In this document: one piece after another, positions 21,017 through 28,457 of the stretch
Numbering within the stretch: the stretch's first letter is position 1
How the letters are laid out: each line of letters opens with the position of its first letter
Source: VRUE01 sp035557635
GTDB lineage: Bacteria > Actinomycetota > Thermoleophilia > Solirubrobacterales > 70-9
Assembly: GCA_035557635.1 (NCBI GenBank)
Contig: DATMDR010000050.1
Location: 1 to 36,178 of the forward strand
Direction of reading: 5' to 3'
Length of the DNA: 36,178 nt
Notes under the pieces: generated by a model
Seen by the model: the letters and a program-made list of their open reading frames with translations, nothing else
Databases searched by the model: none
What the model was told of the DNA's origin: nothing
Program-made: the position numbers and the translations under genes

Positions 21017-21633
21017 GCCGCGTAGCCCTCGTTGTAGATCGCGTAGATCACCTCCAGCACCGAGGCCAGGCGCTGCTCGCGCTCGGCGACCCCCGGTACC
21101 TCGATCGGCACCCGCGCCTCGGCCAGGGTCCGCTTGGCGCGGACGATCCGTTGCGCCACCGTCGACTCCTTGGCGAGGAAGGCGCGGGCGATCTCGGCCG
21201 TGCTCAGCGAGCCGATCAGGCGCAGGGTCAGCGCCACCTGCCCCTCGGTGGAGAGCACCGGGTGGCAGGCGGTGAAGATCAGGCTGAGCAGGTCGTCTTC
21301 GATCTCGTCGTCGGCAGCGGCGGCGAGGTAGGGCTCGGCGAGCCGCGCCCGCAGCTCGACTTCGCGCCCCAGCTCCTCCTCCTTGCGGGCCACCATCTCA
21401 CCGTGCCGCAGGCGGTCGATGCCCCGGTTCTTCGCCGTCGTCATCAGCCAGGCGCCGGGGTTGTCGGGAACACCCGATGCCGGCCATTGCTCCAGCGCCG
21501 TGACAAGCGCGTCCTGAGCCAGATCCTCCGCCACGCCGACGTCGCCGGCGATGCGCGCCAGCCCGGCGATCAGCCGGGCCGACTCGATCCTCCAGACCGC
21601 GTCGATCGCGCGGCGGGCACCTTCTGCGTTCAC
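20950..21633 (-). CDS. N-terminal half of ECF sigma factor (ECF42-like), frameshifted
   Basis: This half carries the sigma-2 region (AIDAVWRIESARLIAGLARI, AEDLAQDALVTALEQWP, NPGAWLMTTAKNRGIDRLR) and sigma-4 (LTLRLIGSLSTAEIARAFL, ESTVAQRIVRAKRTLAEA), then the start of the extension at VIYAIYNEGYAAS. After that the frame runs into unrelated Ser/Arg-rich residues. One missing base near 21016-21024 (GCGGC[G]GAGCAC) would restore NEGYAAEHWIRADLCEEA and a protein of about 415 residues. Such factors are commonly encoded next to a YCII/DGPF-domain partner, which is the gene just upstream (21665). Start GTG 21633. Confidence 0.8.
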   Translation of the reverse strand: MNAEGARRAIDAVWRIESARLIAGLARIAGDVGVAEDLAQDALVTALEQWPASGVPDNPGAWLMTTAKNRGIDRLRHGEMVARKEEELGREVELRARLAEPYLAAAADDEIEDDLLSLIFTACHPVLSTEGQVALTLRLIGSLSTAEIARAFLAKESTVAQRIVRAKRTLAEARVPIEVPGVAEREQRLASVLEVIYAIYNEGYAASTGSGPTSARRRCGWGGSSSA

Positions 21634-21664
21634 GCTCTGCCTGCCCGCCGCGCCGTCGGGGCCG

Positions 21665-22093
21665 CTACTGGCTCTGCTCCGTCTGGGCCCGCAGCCGCTC
21701 CTCCTGCTCGCGCAACTTCGGTGTCATCTCCTCGCCGAAGTCCTCGGTCTCGAAGACCTGGCGGATCTCGATTTCGCCCCCTTCTTCATGCGGGTCGGGG
21801 CAGCGCTTGATCCACTCCACCGCCTCCTCGAAGGAGCCCACCTGCAGCAGCCAGTAGCCGGCGATCAGCTCCTTGGTCTCGGCGAAGGGGCCGTCGACCA
21901 CGGTGCGCTCGCCGTCCGCGCCGAACCTGACCCGGGCGCCCTTCGTGCTCGGGTGCAGGCCCTCACCGGCCAGCATCACGCCGGCTTTGACCAGCTCTTC
22001 GTTGAACTTGCCCATCTCGGTGAGCATCTCCTCGCTCGGCATCTTGCCGGCCTCGGAGTCCTCGCTCGCCTTGACAATCGCCATCACTCTCAT
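21665..22093 (-). CDS. YCII/DGPF-domain protein, partner of ECF sigma factor
   Basis: A 142-residue ferredoxin-like protein starting MRVMAIVKASEDSEAG, with GEGLHPSTKGARV and the signature DGPFAETKELIAGYWLLQV followed by EEAVEWIKRCPDP. The DGPF motif names this YCII subgroup, which is a typical neighbour of ECF42-type sigma factors, as here. It may sense a ligand or act as a small enzyme; the mechanism is not settled for the family. AAAGGA lies seven bases before the ATG. It is the first gene of the pair and would be co-transcribed with the damaged sigma factor, 31 bases downstream. Confidence 0.88.
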   Translation of the reverse strand: MRVMAIVKASEDSEAGKMPSEEMLTEMGKFNEELVKAGVMLAGEGLHPSTKGARVRFGADGERTVVDGPFAETKELIAGYWLLQVGSFEEAVEWIKRCPDPHEEGGEIEIRQVFETEDFGEEMTPKLREQEERLRAQTEQSQ

Positions 22094-22118
22094 CTCGCAG
22101 TCCTTTCGGGTCGTCTTC

Positions 22119-22145
22119 GCGGGAGATCGTCTCCGATATTCCCGC
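22119..22145. promoter_or_regulatory. Inverted repeat upstream of the YCII-sigma operon
   Basis: Outer arms GCGGGA/TCCCGC enclose a second repeat GGAGA-TCG-TCTCC (22122-22134). It lies 25 bases before the YCII start, within the 5' leader or promoter. It could be an operator, or a hairpin in the message. Confidence 0.25.
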
Positions 22146-22276
22146 CTCTACCACTACGACGAGCGAACGACGGCGATTTCGACATCGAGGCCGATTTCGA
22201 CTCGAGGGCGATGCTGCATGACCGGCGCCGGTGAGGCCTCGCGGACGAGAACGGCCCCACCGGCCCTCCAGTTGGC

Positions 22277-22591
22277 TTAAGAGTCGCGGTCTCGATCTTC
22301 TTCGTAGGGCTCAGTTGACCCAGACTTCGCCAGGCCGCGACTGATGATGTAGGCGGCAGCGACGATGCTGACGTAGAGCCACGCGTTGCGAGCGATGAAC
22401 TCATCGGTTCCACCGCTATCTCCACCCTTGATTGCCGCGGCGCTGACCAGGATCGCGACGATGACTCCAACCATCGCCCAGAACTCAGTGGTCTTGAACG
22501 CCTGCTTGGTCTCAGTCGTGAGACGCCGAACGCGATCCAGGGGCCGCGCCTGGTGCTCGGCGTCCCTGCGGGGTGCTGATCCAGCCTCCAT
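22277..22591 (-). CDS. Small two-helix membrane protein
   Basis: A 104-residue hypothetical. After a basic N-terminus (TTETKQAFKTTEFWAMVG) there are two hydrophobic segments, VGVIVAILVSAAAIKGG and AWLYVSIVAAAYIISRGLA, and an acidic tail (YEEDRDRDS). GAAGGAG lies five bases before the ATG at 22591. The sequence is somewhat less GC-rich than its neighbours. No recognised family; it may belong to the broad group of small actinobacterial membrane proteins near stress genes. Confidence 0.6.
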   Translation of the reverse strand: MEAGSAPRRDAEHQARPLDRVRRLTTETKQAFKTTEFWAMVGVIVAILVSAAAIKGGDSGGTDEFIARNAWLYVSIVAAAYIISRGLAKSGSTEPYEEDRDRDS

Positions 22592-22878
22592 TGCTTCTCC
22601 TTCGGAAGTGCTCAGAGAAAGCGAGCGAACGTGCCCGCTCCACCGGGCGTTTATTGGACGAGGAAGTCATGCACCACCCCTGAGCATGCGCCCAAGTTCC
22701 GTGAAAGCCCTCCAGGTATCGCGTCTTACCCACTCCAGCGGTCCTATAACCAGCCGCCATTTACTCGAGCCGGATTCGTGCACAAGGCACGGGGTAGAGC
22801 AATAAAGCGTTCGAGCGTACGGTGGGCCTGCGTCAACTAAGTACCAATCTCGAAGTGAAAAGTCCCCTCGAACCCGAC
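22592..22878. other. Lower-GC intergenic stretch without a convincing gene
   Basis: These 287 bases separate the leftward membrane protein from the rightward DUF2294 gene. They are lower in GC than the rest and contain no tRNA-like cloverleaf or transposase that I can see. A 75-codon leftward frame (22667-22894) rich in Trp and Arg runs across it, but its codon use is unlike the host and it overlaps the DUF2294 start. It may be decayed coding sequence. Confidence 0.3.
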
Positions 22879-23259
22879 ATGGAAACACGAGCAAAGCATG
22901 GTGAGGTCCTCACCGCGATTTCGGACGGCTTGGTCGGATTGCTGAAGGAGTTCTACGGGCACGGTCCCACCCAAGCCAAGTCCTACTTTCAAGACGACCT
23001 CGTGGTTTGCATTCTCCGCGGCGGCTTCACCCGCGTTGAGCAGACCTTGCTCGATGGCGGCCGAGGGGCAGCAGTCACCGACCAGCGAACGCAATTTCAA
23101 GAGCTCATGCGCGATCGATTCACCCAGGTGGTGGAGGATGCGACTGGGCGCGAGGTGATCGGCTTCATGAGCGGCAATCAGCAGGGCCCCGATCTCATGT
23201 GCGAGGTCTTCATCCTCGCTCCCCCCGATCTGGTTGACCTCAGCAACCCGCCGCGCTGA
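22879..23259 (+). CDS. DUF2294-type protein
   Basis: A 126-residue protein matching the DUF2294 pattern: EVLTAISDGLVGLLKEFYGH followed by GPTQAKSYFQDDLVVCILRG, then FTRVEQTLLDGGRG, and RFTQVVEDATGREVIGFMSG with a final EVFILAP strand. The function of this family is unproven. ATG at 22879 is the family-like start; in-frame GTGs further upstream (22822, 22854) are possible but add unrelated residues. No clear ribosome-binding site is seen. The stop is one base before the GTG of the DCC protein, so the two are coupled. Confidence 0.72.
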   Translation: METRAKHGEVLTAISDGLVGLLKEFYGHGPTQAKSYFQDDLVVCILRGGFTRVEQTLLDGGRGAAVTDQRTQFQELMRDRFTQVVEDATGREVIGFMSGNQQGPDLMCEVFILAPPDLVDLSNPPR

Positions 23260-23260
23260 G

Positions 23261-23659
23261 GTGGCCGGCCGCGCAGAGAGACGCTCCGTGCTCGTCTTCG
23301 ACGGCGACTGCGCCTTCTGCAGCAGCTGCGCGCGCCTGCTCGAGCGCATCGGCCCGGAAGCGGAGATCGTCGCCTGGCAGCTGGCCGACCTGGAGGAGCT
23401 CGGGATCACCGCCGCCCAGGCGGCCGAGGCCGTGCGCTGGATCGAGTCCGACGGCACGGTCCGCTCCGGGCACGAGGCGATCGCCGTATCGCTGGTCACG
23501 GCGGGATGGCCCTGGCGGATCGCCGGCCGCGCGATCCTGCTGCCGGTGGTCTCGCTGCTGGCGGCGGCGGGCTACCGGCTGATCGCCGGCAACCGGCACC
23601 GGCTGCCGGGAGGCACACCTGCCTGCCGAGTTACCCCGGGATATCGATCCAGCGAGTGA
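23261..23659 (+). CDS. DCC-family thiol-disulfide oxidoreductase-like protein (DUF393)
   Basis: A 132-residue protein with the diagnostic VFDGDCAFCSSCARLLERI motif (DxxCxxC) near the N-terminus, VAWQLADLEELGI, a WIESDGTVRSGHEAIA strand and a hydrophobic helix GRAILLPVVSLLAAAGYRLI. The family resembles thioredoxin-like redox proteins though its substrates are unknown. GTG at 23261 sits one base after the DUF2294 stop; GTG at 23288 and TTG at 23234 are alternatives. The C-terminus overlaps the convergent NTF2-like gene by 29 bases. Confidence 0.83.
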   Translation: MAGRAERRSVLVFDGDCAFCSSCARLLERIGPEAEIVAWQLADLEELGITAAQAAEAVRWIESDGTVRSGHEAIAVSLVTAGWPWRIAGRAILLPVVSLLAAAGYRLIAGNRHRLPGGTPACRVTPGYRSSE

Positions 23660-23867
23660 TCAGCCCGTCGCGCACCTCGTGATAAGCCGGCGGCGCCGGC
23701 GGCGGGTCGGCTGACAGGCAGGCGATCACCTGCGCGGGACCATGCAGGTGCTCCTCCACCGCTGTGGTCCAGTGGACGTCGGGGTCGAGCAGGCATTCCA
23801 GGCGCGGCCAATCGTGGTTTTCGATCGTGGCGAGCACGTTGCTGACTGCTGGAACCTGCTCCGCCAC
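23631..23867 (-). CDS. Short NTF2/SnoaL-like protein
   Basis: A 78-residue protein beginning AEQVPAVSNVLATIENHDWP and RLECLLDPDVHWTTAVEEHL, with a final EVRDGLITRWIDIPG strand. These elements match the cone fold of SnoaL/NTF2-like proteins, whose usual length is 110-140 residues; here the middle strands are missing. It may be a compact member or a truncated one. GTG at 23867 lies nine bases after TAGGGT. It diverges from the 2-oxoacid dehydrogenase operon. Confidence 0.55.
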   Translation of the reverse strand: MAEQVPAVSNVLATIENHDWPRLECLLDPDVHWTTAVEEHLHGPAQVIACLSADPPPAPPAYHEVRDGLITRWIDIPG

Positions 23868-23887
23868 GGTCGCCGCACCCTAAGCGT

Positions 23888-23915
23888 TTGAGCAAACCGC
23901 TGACGGGGGTAAGAT
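23888..23915 (+). promoter_or_regulatory. Promoter of the 2-oxoacid dehydrogenase operon
   Basis: TTGAGC (23888-23893) and TAAGAT (23910-23915) are separated by 16 bases, a housekeeping-type promoter. A start near 23922 would give a leader of about 128 bases before the E1-alpha ATG, the longest leader seen in this window. Confidence 0.5.
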
Positions 23916-23921
23916 TCAAAG

Positions 23922-24049
23922 CACACATAGGGAGCGAGGAGATCCCTCGGTCCCCCGCCATAGGCGCGCTCTCCGGCGATCCCGGAGTCGCGGCAAACCT
24001 GCCGGTAGAGGCGATCCCGAAGCCGGCAAGAACCGAGAGGCGAAGAGAC
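23922..24049 (+). other. Structured 5' leader with three hairpins and repeated GATCCC
   Basis: Three hairpins can be drawn: CGAGG-AGATC-CCTCG (23935-23949), CTCCGG-CGATC-CCGGAG (23971-23987) and TGCCGG...CCGGCA (24000-24028). GATCCC recurs at 23941, 23978 and 24013, and GGCGATCCCG is repeated at 23975-23984 and 24010-24019, 35 bases apart. No known riboswitch consensus (TPP, glycine, SAM, c-di-AMP, c-di-GMP) was matched by eye. It could be a regulator-binding RNA or DNA element. Confidence 0.35.
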
Positions 24050-25117
24050 ATGACGCTCAGCGACGCGAGCGCGGTAAGCGATGCCACCGCTCCAGTCGAC
24101 CGTGCGCTGCTGACCCGAGAGGATCGCGCGCGGCTGCTCCGATACATGACGATGATGCGGGCCGCGGAGGAGCGAGGCTTGGCCCTCTACAAGCAGGGCA
24201 AGGTCCCCGGCTCCTTCTACGACGGCCGCGGGCAGGAGGCGATCGCCGTCGGGGCGGCGTTTGCGCTCGGCCCGCGCGACCGGATGTGCATCCTGCACCG
24301 CGACCTCGGTGCGCATTTCGTCCGTGGCGTGACTCCCGACCGCTACCTGGCCAACTACATGGGCAGGGCAGGCGGAGTGACCGGCGGCAAGGACGGCAAC
24401 ATGCACTTCGGCGACCGGCAGCTCGGCTGCGTCGGGATGGTCTCGATGCTGCCCGACATGGCGCAGGTCGCCAACGGGATGGCCCTCGCCTTCAAGATGC
24501 GGGGCGAGCCGCGCGTGGCGATGACGTTTTTCGGCGAGGGCTCGACCGCCAACGGGCAGTGGCACGAGGCGATGAACCTCGCCGGGATCCACCGCCTGCC
24601 GGTCGTCTTCATCCTCGAGAACAACCAGTTCGCCTACTCGACTCCCAACGAGCTCGAGTTCGCGGTGGATCCGGTCCAGCACGCCGCCAGCTACGGCTTC
24701 CCCGGAGCGAACATCGACGGCAACGACGTCGAGGCGGTGTTCGAGGCGGCGGAGGTCGCCGTCGAGCGCGCTCGCGAGGGCGCGGGGCCGACCCTGATCG
24801 AGTGCCAGACGATGCGTATGCACGGGCACGGCGCCCACGACGACATGAGCTATGTCCCCGACGGGATGCTCGAGGAGTGGGAGAGGCGCGACCCGATCGA
24901 GCGTTACGCGGCGCGCCTCCACTCCGACTTCGGCTTCGCCGAAGACGAGGTCGCCGAGATTCGCGAGCAGGTTCGCTCCTACGTCGCGGAATGCGCCGAG
25001 AAGGCGCTCGCGTCCCCGATGCCGGAGCCTGCGATCGCGACCGAGGACGTGTTCGCGGAGCGCTGGGAGCCGCTCGGCGACGGCGAGGCGCCATGGTCGC
25101 GCTGGGAGGCGGAGTGA
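24050..25117 (+). CDS. 2-oxoacid dehydrogenase E1 alpha subunit (TPP-dependent)
   Basis: A 355-residue E1-alpha subunit of the pyruvate/branched-chain 2-oxoacid dehydrogenase type. It shows RYMTMMRAAEERGLALYKQG, GSFYDGRGQEAIAVGAAFAL, the GGVTGGKDGNMHFGD loop, and the TPP/Mg motif from GEGSTANGQWHEAMNLAG to ILENNQFAYST, followed by the MRMHGHGAHDD phosphorylation-loop equivalent. With E1-beta it decarboxylates a 2-oxoacid and passes the acyl group to E2. The amino acid dehydrogenase at the operon end favours branched-chain substrates. ATG at 24050 follows a 128-base structured leader. Confidence 0.92.
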   Translation: MTLSDASAVSDATAPVDRALLTREDRARLLRYMTMMRAAEERGLALYKQGKVPGSFYDGRGQEAIAVGAAFALGPRDRMCILHRDLGAHFVRGVTPDRYLANYMGRAGGVTGGKDGNMHFGDRQLGCVGMVSMLPDMAQVANGMALAFKMRGEPRVAMTFFGEGSTANGQWHEAMNLAGIHRLPVVFILENNQFAYSTPNELEFAVDPVQHAASYGFPGANIDGNDVEAVFEAAEVAVERAREGAGPTLIECQTMRMHGHGAHDDMSYVPDGMLEEWERRDPIERYAARLHSDFGFAEDEVAEIREQVRSYVAECAEKALASPMPEPAIATEDVFAERWEPLGDGEAPWSRWEAE

Positions 25118-26082
25118 TGGCCGAGATGACGTATCTCGAGGCGATCTCCGACGCGTTGCGGACGGAGATGCGCCGCGACGAGTCGGTGTTCTGCCTCGGC
25201 GAGGACATCGGCGCCTTCGGCGGCGCCTTCAAGGTGACCGACGGCTTCGCCGAGGAGTTCGGCGCCGACCGCGTGCTCGACACGCCGCTGGCCGAGAACG
25301 CGATCGTCGGCGCGGCGACCGGAGCCGCGATCGAGGGAATGCGCCCCGTCTGCGAGATGCAGTTCGCAGACTTCATCGCCTGCGGCTTCGACCAGCTCGT
25401 CAACGTCGCGGCGAAGCTGCACTACCGGCAGGGGGTCGCGGTCCCGATGGTGGTGCGGCTTCCCTCGGGAGGGGGCTTCTCCGGCGGCCCGTTCCACTCC
25501 CAGAACCCCGAGGCCTGGTTCCTCCAGGCACCGGGGCTGAAGGTGCTGACCCCCGCCACCGCGGGAGACGCCAAGGGGCTGCTGGCAAGCGCGATCCGCG
25601 ACCCCAACCCGGTCTGCTTCCTCGAGCACAAGGGGCTCTATCGGCACGTGCGAGGGGAGGTCCCGGAGGGTGAGTACACGGTGCCGATCGGCGAGGCACG
25701 GGTGGCCCGCGAGGGCTTGGAGATGACCGTGATCGCCTATGGCTCCTCCGTCCACCTCGCCCTCGAAGCGGCCGAGCAGCTCGACGAGGACATCGAGGTC
25801 ATCGATCTCCGCACCCTCTGCCCGCTCGACAGCGAGGCGATCCTCTCCAGCGCGCGCAAGACCGGCAAGGTGCTGATCGCCCACGAGGCGACCCGCGCCT
25901 GCGGGGCCGGCGCCGAGGTGGCAGGGCTGATCGGCGAAGAGGCGTTCGAGGACCTCGACGCCCCCGTCCGCCGCCTGACGACGCCGGACGTTCCGATCCC
26001 GTTCAGCCCGCCGCTCGAGCACGCGGTCCTCCCCCAGCTCGAGGACATGAAGGAGGCGTGCCGTGAGCTCCTCGCCTACTGA
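25117..26082 (+). CDS. 2-oxoacid dehydrogenase E1 beta subunit
   Basis: A 321-residue transketolase-like subunit, the partner of E1-alpha. It begins MAEMTYLEAISDALRTEMRR with FCLGEDIGAFGGAFKVTDGF, and has DTPLAENAIVGAATGAAIEG, the FADFIACGFDQLVNVAAK helix, PSGGGFSGGPFHSQNPE, and a C-terminal domain with VIDLRTLCPLD and VPIPFSPPLEH. The TPP site forms between the two E1 subunits. Its ATG shares a base with the E1-alpha stop (TGATG). Confidence 0.93.
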   Translation: MAEMTYLEAISDALRTEMRRDESVFCLGEDIGAFGGAFKVTDGFAEEFGADRVLDTPLAENAIVGAATGAAIEGMRPVCEMQFADFIACGFDQLVNVAAKLHYRQGVAVPMVVRLPSGGGFSGGPFHSQNPEAWFLQAPGLKVLTPATAGDAKGLLASAIRDPNPVCFLEHKGLYRHVRGEVPEGEYTVPIGEARVAREGLEMTVIAYGSSVHLALEAAEQLDEDIEVIDLRTLCPLDSEAILSSARKTGKVLIAHEATRACGAGAEVAGLIGEEAFEDLDAPVRRLTTPDVPIPFSPPLEHAVLPQLEDMKEACRELLAY

Positions 26083-27331
26083 CGCCTCGATCGTCGCGGT
26101 CTCGATGCCGCAGATGGGGATCTCGGTCGCCGAGGGGACGATCCTCGAGTGGCGCAAGCGCCCGGGTGACTGGGTCGAGGCCGACGAGACGATCTGCGAC
26201 GTCAGCACCGACAAGGTCGACGTCGAGATCCCGTCGCCGGCCTCCGGCCGCCTCGAGCGGATCCTGGTCGAACCCGGCGAGACGGTCTCTGTGGGAACGC
26301 CGCTCGCCGAGGTCGACACGGCCGCGGCGCCCGGCGAGGCGCACCCGGAGGAGTCGCCTGAGGCGCATCGGGCAGAGCCGCCGGAGGTCGACCGCTCGCG
26401 GTTCTACTCGCCGGTCGTGCGCAGGGTCGCCGAGGAGCATGGGATCGATCTGGAGCAGGTCGAGGGCACCGGCGTTGGCGGGCGGGTGCGCAAGGTCGAC
26501 CTGATGCACTTCCTCGAGAACGGTGCGGCAAAGAAGGAGCGCGGCGAGCCGGAGGTGCGGGAAGAGCGGCCCCTGCACACCGAGTCGCCCTACCAGGGCG
26601 AGCCGCAGCCGGCCGCCTCGGCCGAGGACCTGATCGGCCCCACCCGGCGCGAGCGGATGTCGCCGATGCGGGAGCAGATCGCGCGCCACATGCTCGACAG
26701 TCGCCGCAACTCGGCGCACTGCACGACGATCGTCGAGGTCGACTTCTCGCGCGTCGCGGATCAACGGCAGGACCTGCGCGAGACGATGGCTCGCCGCGGC
26801 GTCAACCTCACCTACCTCGCCTTCGTCGCCAGAGAGGCGGTCGCGGCTCTGGAGCGGCATCCGGTCCTCAACGCCTCGCTCGACGGCGAGGAGATCGTCT
26901 ACCACGACCAGGTCAACCTCGGCATTGCCGTCGCGCTGGAGAACGGCTTGATCGTGCCGGTGATCCGCCAGGCGGAGCGGCTGAGCCTCGAGGGCCTGGC
27001 GGCCGCGATCGGCGACCTCGCGACCCGCGCGCGCGAGAAGCGGCTGCACCCAGACGAGGTCCAGGGCGGGACGTTCACGATCACCAACCCGGGGCAGTTC
27101 GGGGCGGTGCTCGCGACGCCGATCATCAACCAGCCCCAGGTGGCGATCCTCGATTTGGAGGCGATCGTCAAGCGAGCGGTCGTCGTCGAGCGCGACGGAG
27201 ACGAGGCGATCGCGATCCGCCCGATGTCCTATCTCTGCATGTCCTGGGACCACCGGGCGCTCGACGGCGCCGAGGCGGCCCGGTTCCTTGCCGAGATGAG
27301 GACCGGCCTGGAGGAAGGGGGGTCGGCGTGA
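26063..27331 (+). CDS. Dihydrolipoamide acyltransferase E2
   Basis: A 422-residue E2 core enzyme. The lipoyl domain occupies about residues 10-85, with the modified lysine in STDKVDVEIPSPASG. A peripheral-subunit-binding domain follows (residues 113-150: YSPVVRRVAEEHGIDLEQVE with GTGVGGRVRKVDL), then the catalytic domain with MREQIARHMLDSRR, FTITNPGQFGA and the active site SWDHRALDGAEAARF. It transfers the acyl group to CoA. GTG at 26063 overlaps E1-beta by 20 bases and has AGGAGG six bases upstream. Only one lipoyl domain is present. Confidence 0.93.
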   Translation: MSSSPTDASIVAVSMPQMGISVAEGTILEWRKRPGDWVEADETICDVSTDKVDVEIPSPASGRLERILVEPGETVSVGTPLAEVDTAAAPGEAHPEESPEAHRAEPPEVDRSRFYSPVVRRVAEEHGIDLEQVEGTGVGGRVRKVDLMHFLENGAAKKERGEPEVREERPLHTESPYQGEPQPAASAEDLIGPTRRERMSPMREQIARHMLDSRRNSAHCTTIVEVDFSRVADQRQDLRETMARRGVNLTYLAFVAREAVAALERHPVLNASLDGEEIVYHDQVNLGIAVALENGLIVPVIRQAERLSLEGLAAAIGDLATRAREKRLHPDEVQGGTFTITNPGQFGAVLATPIINQPQVAILDLEAIVKRAVVVERDGDEAIAIRPMSYLCMSWDHRALDGAEAARFLAEMRTGLEEGGSA

Positions 27332-28404
27332 GCGCCTCTTCTGACGCACAGCTGACGGCGATGGTCTCCCGCTATGAGGACCTGCGAGTCGTCTCCGGGC
27401 CCCGCAGCGGCGCCATGATCGCGATCGCCGTTCACTCCACCGCCCTCGGCCCGGCGCTCGGCGGGGCGCGGATGTGGCACTACGACTCCGCTGCGCACGG
27501 CGTGGAAGACGCCCTGCGGCTGGCACGGGCGATGACCTACAAGGCCGCCGCGGCCGGGCTCGACCTCGGCGGCGGCAAGGGCGTGATCTGCGCCCCGACG
27601 CCCGAGCGGCCGTTGGGCGAGCTGCGCCGGCGGATGCTGCTCGACTTCGGCGACGCGGTCGAGTCGCTCGCGGGGCGCTATGTGACCGCCGAGGACGTCG
27701 GCACCGGCGCCGCCGACATGGTCACGATCGCCGAGCGGACCGCCCATGTGGTCGGCCTGCCGATGGAGTGCGGCGGCCGCGGCGACCCGGGCCCGCTGAC
27801 CGCGCGGGGGGTGCTGGCGGCAATCGGCGCCTGTCTCGAGCATCGCTTCGGCGATGCGTCGGTGTCAGGCGTCCGGATCTGCGTGGTCGGCGCCGGCAGC
27901 GTCGGCGGCCGGCTGGCGCGAATGCTCGCCGAGGCTGGCGCGGAGCTCACGATCTCCGACATCGACCCCGCGCGCAGAGCCCTCGCCGAGGCGCTCGGGG
28001 CGACATGGGTCGATCCGCAGGAGGCGATCGGGGCGGATTGCGACGTCCTCGCCCCCTGCGCCCTCGGCGGCGCGATCGATGCAGCCACGCTGGCGCGGCT
28101 TCGCTGCCAGATCGTCTGTGGGGCCGCGAACAACGTTCTCGCCGACGAGCAGCTGGCGGGCGCGGTGGCGGAGCGCGGAATCCTCTTCGCACCCGACTTC
28201 ATCGCCAACGCCGGCGGCCTGATCAACGTTTACGCGGAGCTGCGCGATCTGGACGACGACGTTGTCCTGCGCCTCGTCGACCGGATCGGCCCAACGATGC
28301 GCCGAATCCTCGAGGCAGCCGATCGCAGGGGAGTGACGCCGCTCGCCGCGGCCCAGGAGGGGGCGCTGGAGCGGCTGCGGACAGCATCGGTTGCGGCTGC
28401 CTAG
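27328..28404 (+). CDS. Leu/Val/Phe-type amino acid dehydrogenase (ELFV family)
   Basis: A 358-residue NAD-dependent amino acid dehydrogenase. K72 in ARAMTYKAAAAGLDLGGGKG and K84 in the same segment match the catalytic and substrate lysines of leucine dehydrogenase (K68, K80 in the Bacillus enzyme). YVTAEDVGTGAADM and the Rossmann loop CVVGAGSVGGRLARML follow, with GAANNVLADEQLA and FAPDFIANAGGLIN near the end. It converts a branched-chain amino acid to the 2-oxoacid for the upstream complex. GTG at 27328 overlaps the E2 stop by four bases. Confidence 0.92.
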   Translation: MSASSDAQLTAMVSRYEDLRVVSGPRSGAMIAIAVHSTALGPALGGARMWHYDSAAHGVEDALRLARAMTYKAAAAGLDLGGGKGVICAPTPERPLGELRRRMLLDFGDAVESLAGRYVTAEDVGTGAADMVTIAERTAHVVGLPMECGGRGDPGPLTARGVLAAIGACLEHRFGDASVSGVRICVVGAGSVGGRLARMLAEAGAELTISDIDPARRALAEALGATWVDPQEAIGADCDVLAPCALGGAIDAATLARLRCQIVCGAANNVLADEQLAGAVAERGILFAPDFIANAGGLINVYAELRDLDDDVVLRLVDRIGPTMRRILEAADRRGVTPLAAAQEGALERLRTASVAAA

Positions 28405-28457
28405 CCCGGGTCCTACGAGAGCTTCACGACCCTCAAGGCGCAGCGAGACCGTGCGCG

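Noticed and set aside
22667..22894. 75-codon leftward frame rich in Trp and Arg
   Set aside because: Codon use differs from the host, no ribosome-binding site, no family, and it overlaps the start of DUF2294.
23922..24049. Known riboswitch class in the E1-alpha leader
   Set aside because: Compared by eye with TPP, glycine, SAM, FMN, fluoride, c-di-AMP and c-di-GMP cores; GGCAAACC is reminiscent of one c-di-GMP element but the rest does not fit.
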